From a virus, in IMG/VR virus record IMGVR_UViG_3300021963_000347, positions 1 through 36,408 of that record: a stretch of 36,408 bases of DNA, one strand, 5' to 3'. Below are positions 1 to 7,636 of the stretch, piece by piece; within the stretch, counting starts at the first letter, position 1, and each line of letters opens with the position of its first letter. Below the pieces are notes generated by a model, which saw only the letters and a list, made by a program, of their open reading frames with translations, did not search any database and was not told the DNA's origin. The position numbers were made by a program, and so were the translations under genes.

Positions 1-99
1 CTTAAAATGATCTCTCAGTTCGTACTCAATGTGAGGATCAGTATTAACTTTGAGAAATACTTCGTTAGATTTGGATATAACAAGATCTGTTGTTCTCAC
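1..99 (-). CDS. uvsW: UvsW helicase, N-terminal fragment (runs off the window)
   Basis: The frame is open from a GTG codon at 99-97 to the window edge and encodes about 33 residues, beginning MRTTDLVISKSNEVF and continuing with a PHIEYELRDHF motif. This resembles the N-terminal domain of T4 UvsW, which has HELRDFFSF at the same place. UvsW is a superfamily 2 helicase/annealase that dismantles R-loops and branched recombination intermediates late in infection. Its place directly after uvsY matches the T4-like order. In-frame TAA codons lie upstream at 129-124 and no ATG occurs in this frame before the edge, so GTG is the natural start. The helicase motifs are outside the window, so the call rests on about 30 residues plus synteny. 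Confidence 0.68.
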   Translation of the reverse strand, partial: MRTTDLVISKSNEVFLKVNTDPHIEYELRDHFK

Positions 100-120
100 A
101 TGAGTCCATTCATCTAGAAA

Positions 121-128
121 TATTTATT
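121..128 (-). promoter_or_regulatory. Late promoter motif AATAAATA upstream of uvsW
   Basis: The minus strand reads AATAAATA, one base from the T4 late promoter TATAAATA recognised by the gp55 late sigma factor. It overlaps the uvsY stop codon (129-127) and lies 22 bases before the uvsW GTG. Confidence 0.5.
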
Positions 129-564
129 AACCTAATCCAGATTGAAATTTTATAAACTCTATAGAATTTTTGATCTGATACGTTCTGTTTTGAATGACTT
201 TGAGAATACTTTCAATATAGTTCAGCATTGTGTCGTAGTAATCAATTTTTAGACAAACTGTAGAAAGTTTTTCATCTGCATCAAGATACTTTTGCATTGT
301 ATCTTTATCACGAATCTTTTTGGGGAATGGATTCTCAATATAAACATCTGGATCTGCTTTTCCAGAATAATATTCATATCTTTCGTGACGAATATTTCTC
401 TTCTGTTGTTCTGCTTTTTTTCTCAGAAGTACAATGTTATTGTACATCTCAAAGTACTTTGCATGAAGTGCTGGAATTTTTAAAGATTCTGTATGTAGAT
501 TATCAATATCAATTTTGGAATCCTCTTCCCACATCTTTTGAATCATATCAAGATCAAAACTCAT
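127..564 (-). CDS. uvsY: UvsY recombination mediator
   Basis: This 145-residue protein matches T4 UvsY (137 residues) in length and pattern. The clearest match is a YYSGKADPDVY segment near residue 65, where T4 has YYSGRGDGDEF, followed by a helical C-terminal half with a YYDTMLNYIESIL stretch. UvsY is an oligomeric single-strand-DNA-binding mediator that loads the UvsX recombinase onto gp32-coated DNA for recombination-dependent replication and repair. The start ATG (564-562) overlaps the gp3 stop in an ATGA arrangement, so translation is probably coupled. It is followed by uvsW as in other T4-like marine phages. Start choice is supported by the overlap. Confidence 0.88.
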   Translation of the reverse strand: MSFDLDMIQKMWEEDSKIDIDNLHTESLKIPALHAKYFEMYNNIVLLRKKAEQQKRNIRHERYEYYSGKADPDVYIENPFPKKIRDKDTMQKYLDADEKLSTVCLKIDYYDTMLNYIESILKVIQNRTYQIKNSIEFIKFQSGLG

Positions 565-1124
565 AATTTATTGCCACTTAAATCTGTGATATCATAGATA
601 GTATACTTGAAAGTTACCTCAGCAGTCAAATACTCAATATCAGAATCTGTTGCGTCGAATTGTAAATCTGATATTGAGTAAGGCCAAAGATCTTTAAACT
701 TCAATTTAAAGTTTGGCGTGCTGCTACTAGTAAGTATATGTAAAGTTCCATCGGAATAAATGTTCATCAGTTTTGAATCTGATGTATCAACATATTTTTG
801 TTCTTGCTGCAGATCATAAATTTCATCAAGACTATATGGAAATCCAAGTCCACGAATCCAATTCTGAATTTCCATATAGTTTTCAAGATTTTCATCGACT
901 AAAAATCTGATTGTTAAATCATTGAATTGAATTTTATCTCCAGGAGTGTCAATATCTTTCAGATATGATGGTTGAACAGCCACTCCTAAGTTAAGTCCAG
1001 GAATATTTGCACTATTCGAAAAAAATGCAACCTTTGGACACCTATTCAAAGTAAACTTAAATCCTACAGGAGAAAGAAAATTCCTGTTTTGGATTTGATT
1101 TGCAAATGCGTTTCCGACTGCCAT
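561..1124 (-). CDS. 3: gp3-type tail completion / tube terminator protein
   Basis: The 187-residue product begins MAVGNAFANQIQNRNFLSP and contains NIPGLNLGVAVQPSYLKDI and a NYMEIQNWIRGLGFP segment, a pattern I associate with the protein annotated gp3 between gp23 and uvsY in T4-like cyanophages. T4 gp3 (about 176 residues) caps the tail tube and stabilises the sheath end. The NIPG and Phe/Tyr-rich beta pattern also recalls tail tube folds such as gp19, so a tube-related protein is secure while the exact gp3 label depends partly on synteny. It is the first gene after the gp23 terminator, with a late motif only 12 bases upstream and no clear Shine-Dalgarno. Its stop overlaps uvsY by ATGA. Confidence 0.72.
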   Translation of the reverse strand: MAVGNAFANQIQNRNFLSPVGFKFTLNRCPKVAFFSNSANIPGLNLGVAVQPSYLKDIDTPGDKIQFNDLTIRFLVDENLENYMEIQNWIRGLGFPYSLDEIYDLQQEQKYVDTSDSKLMNIYSDGTLHILTSSSTPNFKLKFKDLWPYSISDLQFDATDSDIEYLTAEVTFKYTIYDITDLSGNKL

Positions 1125-1135
1125 CTTTTTTTAAC

Positions 1136-1142
1136 TATTTAG
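1136..1142 (-). promoter_or_regulatory. Late promoter motif CTAAATA upstream of gp3
   Basis: The minus strand reads CTAAATA directly after the U-run of the gp23 terminator and 11 bases before the gp3 ATG. With T4-type spacing the transcript would start only about six bases before the gene. Its position, in place of read-through from gp23, suggests it restarts transcription for gp3-uvsY. Confidence 0.5.
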
Positions 1143-1145
1143 AAT

Positions 1146-1169
1146 AAAAAAGGGGTCCTTTCGGACCCC
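1146..1169 (-). terminator. Intrinsic terminator after gp23
   Basis: On the minus strand a perfect 7-bp stem GGGGTCC / GGACCCC closes a GAAA tetraloop and is followed by six T residues. It is a textbook rho-independent terminator 22 bases past the gp23 stop codon, and it would insulate the highly expressed capsid gene from gp3 and uvsY. Confidence 0.93.
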
Positions 1170-1190
1170 CCAGAAACCTGTGAGAATGAC

Positions 1191-2612
1191 TCACATGAGG
1201 TTCTTGATAGCAACTCTTCTGTAGTAGCGGTTGCTGTTAACACGAAGACGACCCAGACCCTGATCAGTACCTTCTGCAAATGGGTTTGCAACGATACCGT
1301 AACGAGTCTTGAATCCGATTTTTGGCTGGAAGGAATTCTCACCAACCGCACGTACCATCTGAAGAGGAACGTATGGGCAGTAGAACAGACCAGCGTCATA
1401 AGGCGAAGAACCCTTATAACCAACAACGTAGTACTGGTTGGATCCTTGTGCCAGACCGCTGTTGTCAGCAGCCAGGTTTGCCGAATATGGGTCAATGTAA
1501 ACTCTGTACTTACCGTTGATTGTACCAGCGAAGGTGTTGCCGGTGTCATCAACGTTCAGGTTTGCATTCAGTGCAGGGGTGTAATCCAGAACACCAGCCA
1601 TGGTCAGTGCTGAAGCAACGTCAGCAGAGCACATGATGATGTTGCCCTTACCGCGACGAGTTCTCTGAGCGATTCTGTTTGCATCTCTTTCGATTTGGAA
1701 CAGAAGACCCTTGAACTTTTCAACGGACCAACGACCGTTGGAGTCGATGTCGAGGTCGAATACACCTGCGGTTGCAGTGTTCTCGATTGCGCCTTGCTCA
1801 GCGATCTTGTAGATAGTACGGATAACTTCACGGTTAATCTCAGCAAGAATTTCGCTAGACAGAATGTTAGCGAGTTCTGCTTCTGCATTCAGACCGTGAA
1901 TTGCCTTGAGGTCTTGTGCGAGTTCCAGTGAGTACTCAGCCTTCAGAGCTCTTGACTTTGCAGTAACGGTGACTTTCTCGATTGAGAATGCCATTTGGTT
2001 GAAAGCATTGCTTCCAGTACCATCAAGGTTCTCAGCATCGCCAGTAGGCATTGCGCTACCAACGTTATATGCTGTTGATGTTGCGGTTCCAACTGGGTTG
2101 AGGATCGCTGGGTTGGTGCCGCTTTGTGCGGTTGTACCAATACCAGCAGCGGCATCAGCGAAACCACCGGTAACATCGAAACCTGCATCCTGACCAGAGA
2201 ATGCGGTATCAACTTCGTTGAAGAATGCTTCGGTTCCGCTCTGGTTGTTGTAGCGCGAACGCATTGCGAAGATCAGGCCGGTAGGACCGTTCATTGGTTG
2301 AACGCCAGCGAGATCATAAGCAACCAGGTTTGGCATCGAACGACGGATCAGCGAGATCAGTACGGGATCGAAACCAGCGGTAGGACCAGCAGCAGCTGAA
2401 CCACCGGTGAAACCACCAGTACCAGCTGAGTTGGTTGGGGATTCCATCAGGTTCATACCTGATGTAAATGCTTGCTCCTCACGGAGGAACTTTTCTTGGT
2501 TTTCGAGCAGGACGGCGGTTACAGCTCTTCTGTGCGAATCTTTGATTGGATCAAGACCCTCATAGTTCAGAAGGGGAGCCCACTTTTCCTGCAACTGTTC
2601 GGAATGGAACAT
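1191..2612 (-). CDS. 23: Major capsid protein gp23
   Basis: This 473-residue protein has the gp23 layout. A charged N-terminal delta region of about 57 residues precedes a Ser/Gly/Ala linker and then the capsid core, which starts near a DPVLISLIRRSMPNLVAYDL segment typical of T4-like capsid proteins. An LME57/S site fits the (L/I)xE rule for cleavage by the gp21 prohead protease, so the mature subunit probably begins at Ser58. T4 gp23 is somewhat longer (521). It forms the hexamers of the head. It sits after scaffold gp22 and is closed by a strong terminator. A modest AAAGG Shine-Dalgarno lies before the ATG. I see no late promoter motif in the 45-base gap, so it probably shares the gp22 transcript or uses a divergent site. 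GC content looks higher than in neighbours, in line with high expression. Confidence 0.96.
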   Translation of the reverse strand: MFHSEQLQEKWAPLLNYEGLDPIKDSHRRAVTAVLLENQEKFLREEQAFTSGMNLMESPTNSAGTGGFTGGSAAAGPTAGFDPVLISLIRRSMPNLVAYDLAGVQPMNGPTGLIFAMRSRYNNQSGTEAFFNEVDTAFSGQDAGFDVTGGFADAAAGIGTTAQSGTNPAILNPVGTATSTAYNVGSAMPTGDAENLDGTGSNAFNQMAFSIEKVTVTAKSRALKAEYSLELAQDLKAIHGLNAEAELANILSSEILAEINREVIRTIYKIAEQGAIENTATAGVFDLDIDSNGRWSVEKFKGLLFQIERDANRIAQRTRRGKGNIIMCSADVASALTMAGVLDYTPALNANLNVDDTGNTFAGTINGKYRVYIDPYSANLAADNSGLAQGSNQYYVVGYKGSSPYDAGLFYCPYVPLQMVRAVGENSFQPKIGFKTRYGIVANPFAEGTDQGLGRLRVNSNRYYRRVAIKNLM

Positions 2613-2657
2613 TTGCTTTTACCTTTGGGGATGTTTACGTTTGATTTAATGTTAAAT

Positions 2658-3755
2658 TCAGTTCTTAGCGACTTGCTGAAGGGTTCTGAGGTATGCAGCC
2701 ATTGTGCCTGAGACGGACTCAGAAGCACTGTCTACACCTTCAGACAGAGTTTCAGTCTGTGCTTTTGGAGACTTTTGCGCTGAGAAGTATGACTCTCTCA
2801 GCATCTCCAGTTTTTCACGATATTGGGTTTCACTTTCAAACTCAACACTTTCGGAAAGTGAAGCGAGCTTTTCCTTCTGAGTAGCAGCGAGGCCCTCAGA
2901 AACTTGATCTAAGATTCCGTCAGCAACCGACTCTGCGAGACGCTTGTTGAGTGAAATATTTCTTTCAATTTGCTCGTTGAGTTTTTCTTCCATTTCATCA
3001 AGTTTTTCTACCATGCTCTCTAAAACATCATATTTATCTTCAGGGATTGTTACATAATGATCTTCAAAAAGTTGCTTCATTCCACCGAGGAATGATTCAG
3101 TCATTTCGGTCTTCAGACCGTGCTCAATTGCGAGTTCGTTAGCAGAGAACCACTCCTCTGAAACGTACTCAAGGTATGAATCTACACGCTCTGCGAGTTG
3201 AAGTTTAACTTCTTCAACTTCTTCTGCCAGAGCTGCAGCATATGCTTGCTCAATTTCTTCTCTGATAGTAGCAACCTTAGCATTGATTGCTGCTTCAAAG
3301 ATAGTCTTTGCTTTTTCTTTGAATCCTTCGGAGAGTTCTTCACCACCGAGGAGAGCATTGACATCTTCTTCGATGTCATACTCTTCTTTCTTCATTTTCT
3401 TTTCTTCTTTCTCCTCCTCTTCTTCTTCTTCTTCTTCGTGCTTGGCTTCTAAGATCTCTTCTGCTTCTTCTTCTGCCTCTTCTTTAACAGACTTCATAGA
3501 ATCAGCAGACTTTGCACCTTTGTTGACAACATCTCTGACTTGCTTCAGGGTTGCACCTGGAGTCTTCAGCTTTGCTGAATCGTCATCAGATCTGTAATTT
3601 TCTGGGGTAGGACCACCCAGATCTTCTACAGAACCCAGTTGTGTACCAGGATCTGCCAAACGTGGCATTGGATCCCCTGCCTTTGCAGTTGCATTTACGG
3701 CAGTTTTGGATTGCTTAGTGCCTACTTCCATTTCTTGTAAATCTCCACGAGACAT
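2658..3755 (-). CDS. 22: Prohead core scaffold protein gp22
   Basis: The 365-residue product is acidic, alpha-helical and rich in Glu, Lys and Ala, as expected for the T4 gp22 assembly core, which is later degraded by gp21. Around residues 104-130 there is a long Glu tract followed by a Lys-rich turn. Further on are a GEELSEGFKEKAKTIFE segment typical of marine gp22, long coiled-coil heptads and several LxE tripeptides that could serve as protease sites. T4 gp22 is shorter (269); the extra length here is mainly the low-complexity N-terminal third. The gene stands between gp21 and gp23 as in T4, with a perfect TATAAATA late motif 39 bases upstream. Confidence 0.9.
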   Translation of the reverse strand: MSRGDLQEMEVGTKQSKTAVNATAKAGDPMPRLADPGTQLGSVEDLGGPTPENYRSDDDSAKLKTPGATLKQVRDVVNKGAKSADSMKSVKEEAEEEAEEILEAKHEEEEEEEEEKEEKKMKKEEYDIEEDVNALLGGEELSEGFKEKAKTIFEAAINAKVATIREEIEQAYAAALAEEVEEVKLQLAERVDSYLEYVSEEWFSANELAIEHGLKTEMTESFLGGMKQLFEDHYVTIPEDKYDVLESMVEKLDEMEEKLNEQIERNISLNKRLAESVADGILDQVSEGLAATQKEKLASLSESVEFESETQYREKLEMLRESYFSAQKSPKAQTETLSEGVDSASESVSGTMAAYLRTLQQVAKN

Positions 3756-3793
3756 TTGAACTCTCCGTTTAACCTTAAGTTATAAACTATATT

Positions 3794-3801
3794 TATTTAT
3801 A
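3794..3801 (-). promoter_or_regulatory. Perfect late promoter TATAAATA upstream of gp22
   Basis: The minus strand carries an exact T4 late consensus TATAAATA, with an overlapping second copy AATAAATA at 3790-3797. It lies between gp21 and gp22 and probably drives gp22 and gp23, the two most abundant assembly products. Confidence 0.75.
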
Positions 3802-3811
3802 ATTTAACAAA

Positions 3812-4462
3812 TTACAGATTATTCAGGAAATCATTGAACAGATTTAATTTCTGCTCATCTAATTTCTTCTGATCAACCAGTGTGTTAATTCTCTTATATG
3901 TTTTTGAAGCATAATTTTCACGAAGGATGCCTCCATCCCATACCCACTCTTTACCTTCCATAATTCCAGAAACAAATGCATCTGGAGCTGAAGGATCTGC
4001 AACAATATCTGCTGCAGTAGCGAGCATGAAATCTTCAGCAACTTCGTTATAACCTTCTCTAGTCATTCTGATGGAACCAACTCCACGAGAAGAAACTCCG
4101 AGTTTTACTCCTTCACCAATCAAAGACTCAGCAATTTTTCCCATAGGGGTGCTAAGAATTTTTGCTTTACCAATAAAGTTAGATCCACTCTCTTTTAATG
4201 AGACAATCTTGTGTGAAACTCTATCAAGATTTACGGTAGGGCCATCTGGGTGACCGAGTTCTCCAAGAGCTCTACCTTGTTGAATATGGTTCTCGTTATA
4301 TCTTAAAACTTCACGGCGGAGAGTTTCCATTGGATATACACGACCATTGCGGTTTTTGATATCTCCCTGAAGGAATACCCCTTCAATAAAGAGAGACTTT
4401 TTACCGTTGCGTTCTTCAACGATAAATTCTACCGATTCGATTTCTTCTCCGAAGAGTTTCAT
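3812..4462 (-). CDS. 21: Prohead core protease gp21
   Basis: The 216-residue protein matches the T4 gp21 protease (212) in length and motifs. It has a GELGHPDGP motif with the likely catalytic His71, and GVSSRGVGS, where one of Ser124/125 is the likely nucleophile. This is the His/Ser arrangement of herpes-type assembly proteases. It cleaves scaffold, core and capsid proteins after (L/I)xE and matures the head. The ATG overlaps the stop of the upstream gene as TAATG, implying translational coupling and explaining the lack of its own promoter. Downstream lie gp22 and gp23, its substrates. Confidence 0.95.
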   Translation of the reverse strand: MKLFGEEIESVEFIVEERNGKKSLFIEGVFLQGDIKNRNGRVYPMETLRREVLRYNENHIQQGRALGELGHPDGPTVNLDRVSHKIVSLKESGSNFIGKAKILSTPMGKIAESLIGEGVKLGVSSRGVGSIRMTREGYNEVAEDFMLATAADIVADPSAPDAFVSGIMEGKEWVWDGGILRENYASKTYKRINTLVDQKKLDEQKLNLFNDFLNNL

Positions 4463-5016
4463 TACGCTTGTCCTGAAATTTGAACTTGTTGGGTATAAAG
4501 AACTCCGCTACCAGTATCTGTGATAGCTGCAACTTTAATTGAATTTCTCAAAATTGTATCTGGATCAGAAAATGCAGTTACAATTCCACTTGTGTTGGTT
4601 GCAACACCAATTCTGGATGAATAATATCCATTGTAATTAGATGAATTAAACACCTCAACAACAGGAGCATGTGTAAAATTATAATAAGACTGACTAGATG
4701 TAGTGAGAGTTACATAATCACCAATTCCAAATGGGGATGATTGACCCTCTGGAAAAGTTAAGTATGTTACTGTTGCTCCAGTTGTTACTCCAACAATTCT
4801 TGCAGAACCATTGTCAATTGCAAGAGTTGCAGAAGTTCCAGAAGGAACGCAATAATCACTTGAAGTTGCGGTAGGCTCTGTTCCAATTGCAACAAATGCA
4901 TTTGCACCAGTAGCAACTACTCTGAGAGTGTTAGTTCTCCCAGAAAAAGCTGCAGATTTTGATGATGTTGTAGATGTGACGAAAGAAACGCCAGATCCAA
5001 CTGGTCTATGAGTCAT
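4462..5016 (-). CDS. Beta-rich structural protein in the gp68 slot
   Basis: This 184-residue protein is rich in Ser, Thr, Val and Gly with almost no helix-forming stretches. It contains an AFSGRTNTLRVVATGANAFVAIG...PTATSSDYCVPSGT pattern seen in small beta-sandwich proteins of many marine phages. It stands between gp67 and gp21, where T4 encodes the small acidic core protein gp68, but does not resemble gp68. A head decoration or other head-associated structural protein is a reasonable inference; function is otherwise unknown. It has its own late motif (5041-5048) and ends in a TAATG junction with the gp21 start, so its translation probably sets gp21 output. Confidence 0.8.
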   Translation of the reverse strand: MTHRPVGSGVSFVTSTTSSKSAAFSGRTNTLRVVATGANAFVAIGTEPTATSSDYCVPSGTSATLAIDNGSARIVGVTTGATVTYLTFPEGQSSPFGIGDYVTLTTSSQSYYNFTHAPVVEVFNSSNYNGYYSSRIGVATNTSGIVTAFSDPDTILRNSIKVAAITDTGSGVLYTQQVQISGQA

Positions 5017-5040
5017 TATTCTTATAATACATTTAATAGT

Positions 5041-5048
5041 TATTTATT
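5041..5048 (-). promoter_or_regulatory. Late promoter motif AATAAATA upstream of the 184-residue gene
   Basis: AATAAATA on the minus strand lies 25 bases before the ATG at 5016 and five bases past the gp67 stop. It would drive the 184-residue protein and coupled gp21. Confidence 0.55.
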
Positions 5049-5052
5049 AGTT

Positions 5053-5241
5053 TTAAATCTCTTCGTCTTCTTCTGATTCGTATTCCGATTCTTCCTCGTC
5101 ATTTCCAAATAAAGAAGATGCAACTGCTGGTTTAAAAGCATCGATTCTCTCTGCCGATTTTGCAAAAAGAAGTTCTTTGATCTTATCACTGATTTGCGAA
5201 GGACTTTCATCAGTAACAATCATATCCATTAATTCATCCAT
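5053..5241 (-). CDS. 67: Prohead core protein gp67 (PIP)
   Basis: The 62-residue product starts MDELMDMIVTDESP, has a short amphipathic helix with SDKIKELLFAKSAERIDAF, and ends in a strongly acidic tail. T4 gp67 is an 80-residue protein with the same plan, a helical N-terminus and a Glu/Asp-rich C-terminus. It is a core component cut into internal peptides by gp21. Position directly after the portal gene gp20 matches T4. Despite its size it has a dedicated late motif, overlapping the gp20 stop. Confidence 0.85.
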   Translation of the reverse strand: MDELMDMIVTDESPSQISDKIKELLFAKSAERIDAFKPAVASSLFGNDEEESEYESEEDEEI

Positions 5242-5265
5242 GAGTCTAAAATTTGTGATCGTTTT

Positions 5266-5273
5266 TATTTATT
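5266..5273 (-). promoter_or_regulatory. Late promoter motif AATAAATA upstream of gp67
   Basis: The motif overlaps the TAA stop of gp20 (5274-5272) and is 25 bases from the gp67 ATG, the same spacing as the next motif at 5041. Confidence 0.55.
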
Positions 5274-6957
5274 AAATTTCGCCACCCTTGGGCATTTCAA
5301 TTTGTTTACCACTTGCAACTGTTGCTTGTCCTTGAGAATCAAGATCTGGTTCCATGACTGGAGCTCCAAGATCTCCTCCCCCCATTCCTGGCATTGGTTG
5401 TCCTGTTGTTGGATCAATCATCATTTGAGCCGGATCTGGAATAGTTCCATCTTTAATTTCTTTTTCGATTAATTTATCTTGATCAATTATTTCTTCATCT
5501 GTTTGACGAAGAATCTTACGACGAATATAATCTTGTGAGTAATACTTGCCAACATATGGTTCTGCTTGGGCAACCATATTTAATCTTTCAGTTAAAAGTT
5601 CAGTTTCTTTGAGTTCTGCGAAGTGATTGTCATATAAGAAATCATATTGAATATGCTCACTCATTTTTTCCCAGTCTTCTGGAGTAATAATGTTCTTAAG
5701 AATCAACTGAGTTTTGAGCATATCATTGAACATATTTGAGAATCTTTTTCTCAAACGTCCCACAAACTTACTGAATTTAACTTCATCACGAAGAATTTCT
5801 GAAGATCTGCCAAGATTAAATCCACCATCTCCACCGATTCTAGATACTGGAACATTCAATGAACGATATAATTTATCTTGGAAATACTTAATATCTGTGA
5901 TTTCTCCAAGATTTTGACCACCTGGGAGTGTAGTGATTTCAGTTCCTCTACCACCTTCACGGCGAGGAAGCCAAAAATCTTCAAGCATTGACATGTATTT
6001 GCGATCATCACGAACTTCACCAGTTGATGCATCATAAACAACTTTGTTGCGATAACGCATCATAACATCACGCAGATATTGTTCTGCTTTAATCTTAGGA
6101 AGATTGCCAACATCAATATAAAAAATACGACGTTCTGGAGCTCTTGACAATCTGTAAATTACCAAACTATCTTCAATCATTCTTAATTGATTGAGAGACT
6201 TGATTGCTTTTTGTAAATATGAAAGAGTAGTTCCTTTATTTCTATCTACCAATCCAGATGTGCAATACGTAATTGCATCTCTTGCAATTTTGATACCCTT
6301 TGAATCTCCATTTGTAGATGGGTTTCCAACAGGATACATTGATTTTGGAGTATAAATGAAATACTCTTCAATCTCAGGAAAATCATAGTCTAATGGATTA
6401 TCCTTATTGTAGTTTCCTAATCTGATTCGATCATCTTTATCAGTCTTCTTAGTTTGCCTTACATATTTTATTTTTAAAGAATCAACATATCTAAGTTCTT
6501 GAATTCCTTCTTGTGGATTTTTTAAATCGATAATTTTATGGTAGTAAATTCTACCATCAATATACCAATTTCTATAAATCTCATGACACTTTTTATCAAA
6601 ATCTAAAAGATCTAAGATATGTTTAAACTCTTCTCTAATTTTTTTCTTAATCCCATCACTTGCATTTAAGTTTGACAACTCAACTTTTACCGGAGTGTCA
6701 TCAGTATCAGATACAATTGCCTCATTTACAATATCTTCAATAGCACTATCAACTTCTGGATGAAGAGCCATCTCACGATATCTTTTGATTAAATCAAATT
6801 CGGTTCTATAGATACCTTCAATATCTACATACGAACCAAAAAATCCACTGGTTAAGTAATGATCAACCCCGTCCTCATTATTAGGAGGAACGGGGGATAA
6901 TACACCAGGGGATAATGGTTCTTTATCTTCAATCGAGAAACCAAAAAGTTTTGCCAT
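5272..6957 (-). CDS. 20: Portal vertex protein gp20
   Basis: The 561-residue protein fits gp20 (T4: 524). It has HPEVDSAIEDIVNEAIV near residues 86-105, the RMIEDSLVIYRLSRAPERRIFYIDVGNLP stem region, and a DNTGGQ-like GGNLGEITDIKYFQDKLYRSLNVPVSRI variant of the classic portal signature. The C-terminus is a Pro/Gly/Met-rich tail. The portal is the dodecameric ring at one head vertex that nucleates prohead assembly and binds the terminase and neck. The gene lies between tube gp19 and core gp67 as in T4. An N-terminal codon stretch at 6867-6895 can fold into a GC-rich hairpin. A GATAAATA motif lies upstream. Confidence 0.96.
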   Translation of the reverse strand: MAKLFGFSIEDKEPLSPGVLSPVPPNNEDGVDHYLTSGFFGSYVDIEGIYRTEFDLIKRYREMALHPEVDSAIEDIVNEAIVSDTDDTPVKVELSNLNASDGIKKKIREEFKHILDLLDFDKKCHEIYRNWYIDGRIYYHKIIDLKNPQEGIQELRYVDSLKIKYVRQTKKTDKDDRIRLGNYNKDNPLDYDFPEIEEYFIYTPKSMYPVGNPSTNGDSKGIKIARDAITYCTSGLVDRNKGTTLSYLQKAIKSLNQLRMIEDSLVIYRLSRAPERRIFYIDVGNLPKIKAEQYLRDVMMRYRNKVVYDASTGEVRDDRKYMSMLEDFWLPRREGGRGTEITTLPGGQNLGEITDIKYFQDKLYRSLNVPVSRIGGDGGFNLGRSSEILRDEVKFSKFVGRLRKRFSNMFNDMLKTQLILKNIITPEDWEKMSEHIQYDFLYDNHFAELKETELLTERLNMVAQAEPYVGKYYSQDYIRRKILRQTDEEIIDQDKLIEKEIKDGTIPDPAQMMIDPTTGQPMPGMGGGDLGAPVMEPDLDSQGQATVASGKQIEMPKGGEI

Positions 6958-6982
6958 TATTAAAGTGTAGACTTAGATGTAC

Positions 6983-6990
6983 TATTTATC
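6983..6990 (-). promoter_or_regulatory. Late promoter motif GATAAATA upstream of gp20
   Basis: GATAAATA on the minus strand overlaps the gp19 stop codon (6991-6989) and is 26 bases from the gp20 ATG. Confidence 0.55.
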
Positions 6991-7603
6991 AAGCACCAGA
7001 ACCAGCAGCCTCAGGATAGAAGTACTGAATCTGGAACTCAACAGTGAATTCTTCAATTGTATCTCCAGTGTCATATGACAGAGGAATATCCGAAACTGAA
7101 GTTGGGAAAATATCTACAAACTTATATTGTGCCAGAATATTTGCTGGACCAGAAGTTGTACCTTCACCTTGCTGAGAAGCAGCAGTTCTTCCAAGTTGAT
7201 AGACTGTAGCATTACCCATATAATCTGCTGGATTTACTAAACCTGAACTGTCGCCATATTGAGCAACATTTTGCATCCACGCTTCAAATGCTCTTCTGTG
7301 ACCAAATGCTTCATCGTTGATGATTGTTACAGTCCAAACATCAAATGATCTATCACCAGCAACTTTTAAAGTTCTTCCTCTGAAAGGAATGTCAATTGCA
7401 GCAACAGTCGATGCAGGCAGAGCAGCTGCCTTGCACATAAATCTGAAGTTTTCAGAATCAAACGTTCCTGTACCATCAGCTTGAATTCCAAGATTTACTC
7501 CTGTTGGGAACGTAACACTAACCTCAAACAGGTTAGGGCGAGCACCACCACCAATGAGTTTTGACTTGAACTGTGAGATGTTTCTTGTTGGGATTTGTGC
7601 CAT
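6989..7603 (-). CDS. 19: Tail tube protein gp19
   Basis: The 204-residue protein carries typical gp19 tube features. These are an N-terminal segment followed by GGARPNLFEVSVTFP, then MCKAAALPASTVAAIDIPFRGR, and DVWTVTIINDEAFGHRRAFEAWM. The C-terminus is a beta-rich segment ending in a Tyr/Phe-rich strand. gp19 hexamers stack to form the inner tail tube. T4 gp19 is 163 residues; the extra length is near the C-terminus. It directly follows sheath gp18 and has an unusually strong Shine-Dalgarno (TAAGGAGG). I find no late motif in the short gp18-gp19 gap, so it is probably co-transcribed with gp18 and its high output is set by translation. Confidence 0.95.
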   Translation of the reverse strand: MAQIPTRNISQFKSKLIGGGARPNLFEVSVTFPTGVNLGIQADGTGTFDSENFRFMCKAAALPASTVAAIDIPFRGRTLKVAGDRSFDVWTVTIINDEAFGHRRAFEAWMQNVAQYGDSSGLVNPADYMGNATVYQLGRTAASQQGEGTTSGPANILAQYKFVDIFPTSVSDIPLSYDTGDTIEEFTVEFQIQYFYPEAAGSGA

Positions 7604-7612
7604 TTTTAGGGT

Positions 7613-7620
7613 CCTCCTTA
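7613..7620 (-). promoter_or_regulatory. 19: Strong ribosome binding site TAAGGAGG for gp19
   Basis: The minus strand reads TAAGGAGG nine bases before the gp19 ATG. It is the best Shine-Dalgarno I noticed in the window and fits the high copy number of tube subunits. Confidence 0.85.
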
Positions 7621-7636
7621 GTAATTAATTATATGA

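Noticed and set aside
1139-2399. Minus and plus frames overlapping gp23 (for example 1139-1552 minus, 1906-2193 plus)
   Set aside because: They lie within the clear gp23 frame, have no start signals, and one would run through the terminator hairpin.
3198-3597. Plus-strand frames rich in Phe and Ser opposite gp22
   Set aside because: They are the reverse of the Glu/Lys tracts (GAA/GAG read as TTC/CTC), not a membrane protein.
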